Assembly: GCF_024539815.1 (NCBI RefSeq)
Contig: NZ_JAHHIU010000124.1
Location: 1 to 42,796, forward strand
Direction of reading: 5' to 3'
DNA from: Streptomyces hayashii
GTDB lineage: Bacteria > Actinomycetota > Actinomycetes > Streptomycetales > Streptomycetaceae
DNA length: 42,796 nucleotides
Part shown: one piece after another, positions 38,746 to 42,796 of the stretch
Numbering within the stretch: the first letter of the stretch is position 1
How the letters are laid out: every line of letters begins with the position of its first letter
Notes under the pieces: generated by a model
Databases searched by the model: none
Seen by the model: only the letters and a program-made list of their open reading frames with translations
Told to the model about the DNA's origin: nothing
Position numbers and translations under genes: made by a program

Positions 38746-39239
38746 GGAAGGTGTCCTGCCAGCGCGCGGCGCGCGACGCCGACGGGTCACGTTGCACCAG
38801 CCCGGGTGTACCTGGCGGCGCACAGCGAGTCTGCCCACGCCACCGGTGCTGGTTGATGAGCGTGCCTGGCAGCGGGGACCGCGCTGCGGGAATTGGGCAT
38901 GGAGTGGGCATGACGCCGCTGCCGCCCGGCCATTGAGTCGAACCGCGCGAGGCCCGGGACACGATCTCGGGGCCTCGCTTTTCACTGTTCCTGTTCCGGG
39001 GCGGCCGTCGGCTCAGTCTCTTCGGATTCGCCTTGCGGCTGTGTCAGGGCGTCCCGAATGGAGTGTGAGTAGCTCTCGCGTAGGTGCCACCGCAGGCCAA
39101 CAAACGCTCAGCCCACCAACAATCCCCCGCCGAGCGTCTCGCGCACACGCCCCAGCCCGGACACGGCGAAGACTCCGACGGGAACGCGACCCCTCGTCAG
39201 GGTCATGGCCCTCTTCTACAGTCCGGGATACGGAGACAG
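38746..39239. other. Gap ahead of the cellulose genes
   Basis: Contains a hairpin with T-tract (38947-38982) and otherwise only compositional frames on both strands. The 100 bases before 39240 presumably hold the promoter of the expansin-like gene. Confidence 0.4.
38947..38982 (+). terminator. Rho-independent terminator, plus orientation
   Basis: GCGAGGCCC and GGGCCTCGC form a perfect nine-pair stem, followed by TTTT. No intact plus-strand gene lies upstream, so this probably belonged to a gene lost in the rearrangements; it now also shields the downstream CebR-controlled promoter. Confidence 0.65.
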
Positions 39240-39253
39240 TGGGAGCGCTCCCA
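39240..39253. promoter_or_regulatory. CebR box
   Basis: TGGGAGCGCTCCCA is the exact 14-base consensus recognised by CebR, the cellobiose-sensing LacI-family repressor of Streptomyces cellulase genes. It lies 86 bases upstream of the expansin-like start, so both downstream genes should be induced when cello-oligosaccharides are present. Confidence 0.9.
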
Positions 39254-39338
39254 CAATACGGGGGCTCCAACGCTCACTCCAAGAGGAGCCCCAACACGAA
39301 CGTCACGGCGCCCCGTCACGAAGAAGGCGGATCCCCCC

Positions 39339-40649
39339 ATGCAGCTTCTTTCGAACCACCGCTTCCCCGCCCGAAAGCGCATTGCTGTGTTGCTGGCAGC
39401 GCTTTGCTGTGCCGCGTTACCCGTCGTGGCCGCGGCCGCCCAGCCGCCCGTGGCGAGTGCCGCCGCCACTGAGGTCTTGGGCAACGCGACCCACTTCGAC
39501 GGGCTCGGTAGCCCCTACGGCGGCTGTGGTCTGCCGCAGCGCGAACTCGACAGCCAGGACTTCGTGGCGCTCAACGTGTTCAACACACCCGGCGACTACT
39601 CGGGCTCCTTCCCGCGCCCGGTGCCGGACTCAAGGGAAGCGATCAAGGGTGCCTTCGACAACGGCCGCAACTGCGGCCGCTGGGTCAAGGTCACCATCGG
39701 TGACTACTGCTCCGGCACCAACGACGGCGCCCCTGGCCAGCCCTTCTGCCGCAACGGCTCCTGGGTGGCCGACAAGTACAACGGGGCCACCCTGACCATG
39801 CTCGTCGCGGACAGCTGTGCCGATTCCAACGCCTGGTGCCGGGACGACCCGAACCACCTCGACCTGGCGACCGATTCCCTCAACCGCTTCCGGATCGGCG
39901 GCACCCCCGTGGGGACGATGTACCCGGACCGCTGGAACAACCGTCATGTTTCCTGGAGCTTCGTCACGGCCCCGGATTACAGCGGCGACATCCGTATCGG
40001 CTTCCTCAGGGGAGCCCAGCGGTACTGGCCCGCCATCGCCGTCTCCCGTTTGCCCAACGGCGTCCACGGCATCCAGTACCTGGCGAACGGCACCTGGACC
40101 GACGCCACCATGAACAGCGACATGGGGCAGTCCTATGTCATCGGCGCGACGGCCTCCGGCGGAAGCGACTTCACCATACGGATCCGCGACGCCGCCGACG
40201 CCTGGCTGGGCGGCGGCCGTACGTACTCCTTCTCGCTGCCGTCGGGCTGCGCGGGAGGCTGCTCGCAGGACTACACAGCCGTCCCCTACACCACTGACAC
40301 CTCTGGAGGAACACCGCCTCCCACTCCCGGGCCGAGCCCCTCCGGCGACACCGCCTGCACGGCGCAGTGGAAGCTGACCGGCTCGTGGCGGGGCGGGTAC
40401 CAGGCCGACGTCACGGTCACCAACACCGGGTCCCGGCCGGCCACCGGCTGGTCGGTGCACCACACCCTGCCGGGCGGTGTGACCGTGGTGAACCGCTGGA
40501 ACGCGGTGGTGGATCCGTCCCGCCCCGCCACCACCGTGCACAACGCCTCCTACAACGGCTCCCTGGCGCCGGGCGCGTCGACGACCTGGGGAATGACGCT
40601 CAACGGCGACGACCGAGACCTCGGCACACTCCTCTGCACCGCGTCCTGA
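39339..40649 (+). CDS. Secreted expansin-like protein with CBM2
   Basis: A 436-residue exported protein. Residues 1-44 are a Sec signal (ARKR, then IAVLLAALCCAALPVVAAAA). The expansin-type double-psi barrel follows (ATHFDGLGSPYGGCGLPQRE, ALNVFNTPGDY, CGRWVKVTIGDYC, and TMLVADSCADSNAWCRDDPN-HLDL with the key Asp), then a second beta-sandwich (NRHVSWSFVTAPDYSGDIRI, YWPAIAVSRLPNGVHGIQYL, TIRIRDAADAW). A Pro/Thr linker at about 325-345 leads to a C-terminal family 2 carbohydrate-binding module (CTAQWKLTGSWRGGYQADVT, VTNTGSRPATGWSVHHTLPG). Such proteins loosen cellulose without hydrolysis. ATG at 39339 follows GAAGGCGG. CebR-box-controlled, first gene of a pair. Confidence 0.87.
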   Translation: MQLLSNHRFPARKRIAVLLAALCCAALPVVAAAAQPPVASAAATEVLGNATHFDGLGSPYGGCGLPQRELDSQDFVALNVFNTPGDYSGSFPRPVPDSREAIKGAFDNGRNCGRWVKVTIGDYCSGTNDGAPGQPFCRNGSWVADKYNGATLTMLVADSCADSNAWCRDDPNHLDLATDSLNRFRIGGTPVGTMYPDRWNNRHVSWSFVTAPDYSGDIRIGFLRGAQRYWPAIAVSRLPNGVHGIQYLANGTWTDATMNSDMGQSYVIGATASGGSDFTIRIRDAADAWLGGGRTYSFSLPSGCAGGCSQDYTAVPYTTDTSGGTPPPTPGPSPSGDTACTAQWKLTGSWRGGYQADVTVTNTGSRPATGWSVHHTLPGGVTVVNRWNAVVDPSRPATTVHNASYNGSLAPGASTTWGMTLNGDDRDLGTLLCTAS

Positions 40650-40669
40650 CTCCCGTCGAGAGAGTGACC

Positions 40670-41842
40670 ATGGCCATGACTTCCTTACGCGTGCGCCGCC
40701 ACCGGCTGCCTCTCTGGGCATTGGTTCTGACCGTGGTGGCGGTTGCCCTTCCCGCCATCGCGACGTCGCGCGCACAGGGCGCGGCGACGGGCTGCACGGT
40801 CGCGTACACCACCAACGAGTGGTCCGGCGGCTTCACCGCCCAGATCCGCGTCACGAATCTCGGCGCCGCCCTGAACGGCTGGCGGCTGGAGTGGGCCCAC
40901 GGCGGCGATCAGCAGGTCACGTCCGCCTGGAACGCGCAGGTCACCCAGTCGGGCAGCGAGGTGACCGCCGTGAACGCCGCGCACAATGCCGTGCTCGCCG
41001 CCGGCGGATCCGTGGACTTCGGCCTCCAGGGCACCTGGCGCACCGCCGACCCGACCCCCACCGCCTTTGCCCTCAACGGTGCTCCGTGCGGCGGAACCGC
41101 GACTCCCACGCCGACGCCGACGCCTACGCCGACATCCACGGCGCCGGCCGAATGCGCCGGGGCCGGGGCGACGATCTGCTCCGACTTCGAGGACCAAGCC
41201 GGCACCGTGCCCTCGGGCGCCTGGCAGACGACGGCGCCCGACTGCCAGGGAACGGGCAAGGTCAGCGTCGACACGTCCGTCGCCTACAGCGGCACCAGGT
41301 CGCTGCGCGTCGACGGCGGCGCCGGCTACTGCAACCACGTCTTCGCAGCCTCCACCCGCGATCTGTCCTCCGTCGGACCCGTGGTGTACGTGCGGATGCG
41401 GTTCCGGCACACCACCGCCCTGCCCATCAACCACGTCACCTTCGTGTCCATGCCGGACGCCTCGCAGGGCAGCAAGGCGCTGCGCGTCGGCGGGCAGAAC
41501 GGCGCGCTGCAGTGGAACCGCGAGAGCGACGACGCGACGCTGCCGGAACAGAGCCCGGCGGGTGTCGCGCTCAGCACCCCGCTGGCGACCGGCCGTTGGC
41601 TGTGCCTGCGATACCAGATCGACACCACCGCCCAGTCCATGCGCACCTGGGTCGACGACCAGGAGATCGCCGGACTGCACGTGGACGGGGTGCCGACCCA
41701 GAATGTCGACGGGCAGTGGCTCGCCCGCAGGACCCCTCCCCGCCCCACCGGCCTGCGCCTGGGCTGGGAGAGCTACGGCACCGGGGACGACACCCTCTGG
41801 TTCGACGACGTGGCCCTGGGCTCCTCACCTATCGGCTGCTGA
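40670..41842 (+). CDS. Secreted CBM2 and Cip1-like protein
   Basis: A 390-residue exported protein. Signal peptide at 1-36 (SLRVRRHRLP, LWALVLTVVAVALPAIA). An N-terminal CBM2 (CTVAYTTNEWSGGFTAQIRV, TNLGAALNGWRLEWAHGGDQ) is joined by a TPTPTPTPTPTS linker to a concanavalin-like domain resembling Cip1 of Trichoderma: ICSDFEDQAGTVPSGAWQTT, VAYSGTRSLRVDGGAGYCNH, YVRMRFRHTTALPINHVTFV, RWLCLRYQIDTTAQSMRTWV, TGLRLGWESYGTGDDTLWFD. Cip1-type proteins help cellulose breakdown, and a lyase activity has been reported for some. ATG at 40670, 20 bases after the expansin-like stop with GAGAGAG between, so one transcript. Confidence 0.85.
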   Translation: MAMTSLRVRRHRLPLWALVLTVVAVALPAIATSRAQGAATGCTVAYTTNEWSGGFTAQIRVTNLGAALNGWRLEWAHGGDQQVTSAWNAQVTQSGSEVTAVNAAHNAVLAAGGSVDFGLQGTWRTADPTPTAFALNGAPCGGTATPTPTPTPTPTSTAPAECAGAGATICSDFEDQAGTVPSGAWQTTAPDCQGTGKVSVDTSVAYSGTRSLRVDGGAGYCNHVFAASTRDLSSVGPVVYVRMRFRHTTALPINHVTFVSMPDASQGSKALRVGGQNGALQWNRESDDATLPEQSPAGVALSTPLATGRWLCLRYQIDTTAQSMRTWVDDQEIAGLHVDGVPTQNVDGQWLARRTPPRPTGLRLGWESYGTGDDTLWFDDVALGSSPIGC

Positions 41843-42074
41843 CGCCCGCATGGAATGTGCCGGGACGACAGAATCTGAACGCGCGACAGTTGCCGATTCC
41901 TTGATCCGTACGGCGCGCAGCACCCGCCTGGTGGACCGGTCAGCTGCAGGCCCTCGGCCTGGGCCCTGGCTCGCCTGTCCGTCGATCAGATGGGTATCGA
42001 GCCCATCGATCCCTTACGCAACAAGGAGATCAGGTGAAACGTCGTCACACCTTAGAGGTCCTGACGAAGGCATC
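41843..42074. other. Intergenic, no gene seen
   Basis: No open frame with a ribosome site and no strong terminator hairpin was found in this gap between the Cip1-like gene and the IS5 fragment. Confidence 0.35.
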
Positions 42075-42245
42075 CAGTGAGAGTTCCTGCCCCAAGAGCT
42101 GGGCTTCTGGTCGGGGATGACCTGCCGGCGGCGGCCGGCCGCCTGGAACGAGGCCGGCGTGTGGGAGAAGCTGCATCTGGTGCTGCTGAAGAAGCTGCGG
42201 TCGGCGAAGCAGCTTGACTGGTCGCGGGCGGTGATCGACTCCTCG
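42075..42245 (+). pseudogene. IS5-type transposase middle fragment
   Basis: About 55 codons over two frames: LPQELGF, then MTCRRRPAAWNEAGVWEKLH, LVLLKKLRSAKQLDWSRAVI and DSSQP. This is the segment of IS5-group transposases from the GSGMTCWRRLRDW block to the first catalytic Asp (DWSRA-x-IDxS). Both ends are missing; it collides with an IS701-type N-terminus coming from the other strand. Confidence 0.7.
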
Positions 42246-42518
42246 CAGCCGACCGACGTCGATCAGGCCGTGGTTCAAGCCGCCGTACATCGCTCCGCGC
42301 CCACGACGATGCTCGGCCAACAACGTCAAGCCCACCGGCGTTTTTACCGCCCGGTCCGCACACAGAATGGCGTCCACCAGCTCGAACAACTCATCGCTTC
42401 GCGCGGTCAGACACTCGTGGAACTTGCCCCGCAAGCGTGACGCTTCCGCGAACGCTTCTCCCCGGACAGCATCAGGCAGCAGACTCACCCTCACGGCCTT
42501 CATCTCGGTCACGTGCAC
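42245..42518 (-). pseudogene. IS701-type transposase N-terminal fragment
   Basis: Reading on the minus strand: VTEMKAVRVSLLPDAVRGEA, FAEASRLRGKFHECLTARSD, ELFELVDAILCADRAVKTPV, GLTLLAEHRRGRGAMYGGLN and HGLIDVGRLR. This matches the N-terminus of IS701-type transposases (the xYxCLxxRxDxLFELxDAxLC and EHRRGHGAxYxxxN blocks). It is cut after about 90 codons where the opposing IS5 fragment begins. Confidence 0.7.
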
Positions 42519-42796
42519 CTTGGTCGGAGCACATGATCAGCCGAAGGCCGCCCGCGCGTCAGCTGGACGGCCCGACGAGACACCAAGTTCGTGCTTCGTT
42601 CGGACGCCTTTGAGCAGTTCAGGTGGTAGTCAGTGAGGTGTGGATCCGACTGACGGCACGCAGGACCTCGTCTCGGTTCTTCGCTCGCTTGATCCATGCC
42701 GGGAGGCGGGCCACCAAAGTTGAGCTGCACTGAGATTTGTGGAGTCCCTGATGCCAGGGTTACGGTCCTGGCGAAGGAGATCCACCAGCACCATGC
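42519..42796. other. End of window, unresolved frame
   Basis: On the minus strand, about 42617-42725 reads STLVARLPAWIKRAKNRDEV, LRAVSRIHTSLTTT and a stop, which looks like a natural C-terminus, possibly a transposase, but I cannot name the family. The last 60 bases resemble intergenic or IS-end sequence. The gene, if any, may continue outside the window. Confidence 0.3.

Noticed and set aside
41101..41142. ACGCCGACG-type short tandem repeats
   Set aside because: They encode the Thr-Pro linker of the CBM2-Cip1-like protein and need no other explanation; no CRISPR array.
1..42796. Biosynthetic gene cluster
   Set aside because: No PKS, NRPS, terpene synthase or RiPP signature was found; the VOC and NTF2-like proteins alone do not support one.

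Overview
The window has the features of Streptomyces: very high GC, many GTG starts with GGAGG-type ribosome sites, Tat and Sec signal peptides, an exact CebR box, CBM2 domains, and IS families common in the genus. It looks like an accessory, chromosome-arm-like region. Intact 1-5 gene modules are separated by debris: IS5, IS701, IS1380, IS21 and ISL3 relics, truncated host genes and a tRNA fragment. I found no CRISPR array, rRNA or complete tRNA.

Layout. 0.6-3.5 kb: a small secreted protein, then prophage or plasmid relics (a capsid-like head joined to a DciA-like start) and IS ends. 3.4-8.8 kb: TetR/VOC operon with a palindromic operator, an AbfB-domain protein, a decayed dnaE2 plus Y-family polymerase pair, and a divergent AraC/oxidoreductase pair. 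9.1-15.6 kb: an I36-type inhibitor, a membrane protein, many fragments, and a LysR/oxidoreductase pair lying between the two halves of an IS1380 transposase. 15.7-19.6 kb: a secreted lipase with a compound operator, a JAMM-like protein coupled to an NTF2-VOC fusion, and a tRNA-Gly 3' fragment.

20.3-24.4 kb is the clearest functional system: a persulfide/sulfide-handling locus. It has a CsoR-family regulator with CstR-like cysteines, a three-domain CstB-like protein (metallo-beta-lactamase plus two rhodanese modules), a single rhodanese, a TauE/SafE exporter and a rhodanese-DUF2892 membrane protein. Three perfect ATACCC-N4-GGGTAT palindromes and one near-perfect copy sit at its two promoter regions. 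A deletion-bearing DUF302 gene lies across the divergent promoter. From there to 26.3 kb the DNA is a run of gene fragments around an intact TetR gene.

26.3-29.5 kb: a 96-nt IS5 end occurs twice in direct orientation around an unknown gene, a LuxR regulator and a small secreted protein. 29.8-36.7 kb: a Tat-exported GH106-like glycosidase with a LacI-type operator and a broken lacI, an orphan solute-binding protein, and a NarL-type two-component system. 36.7-39.0 kb: IS21 and ISL3 relics around one hypothetical gene. 39.2-41.8 kb: a CebR-box-controlled pair for crystalline cellulose (expansin-like-CBM2 and CBM2-Cip1-like). The window ends in more IS fragments.

All family names come from reading translations by eye; no database search was run.
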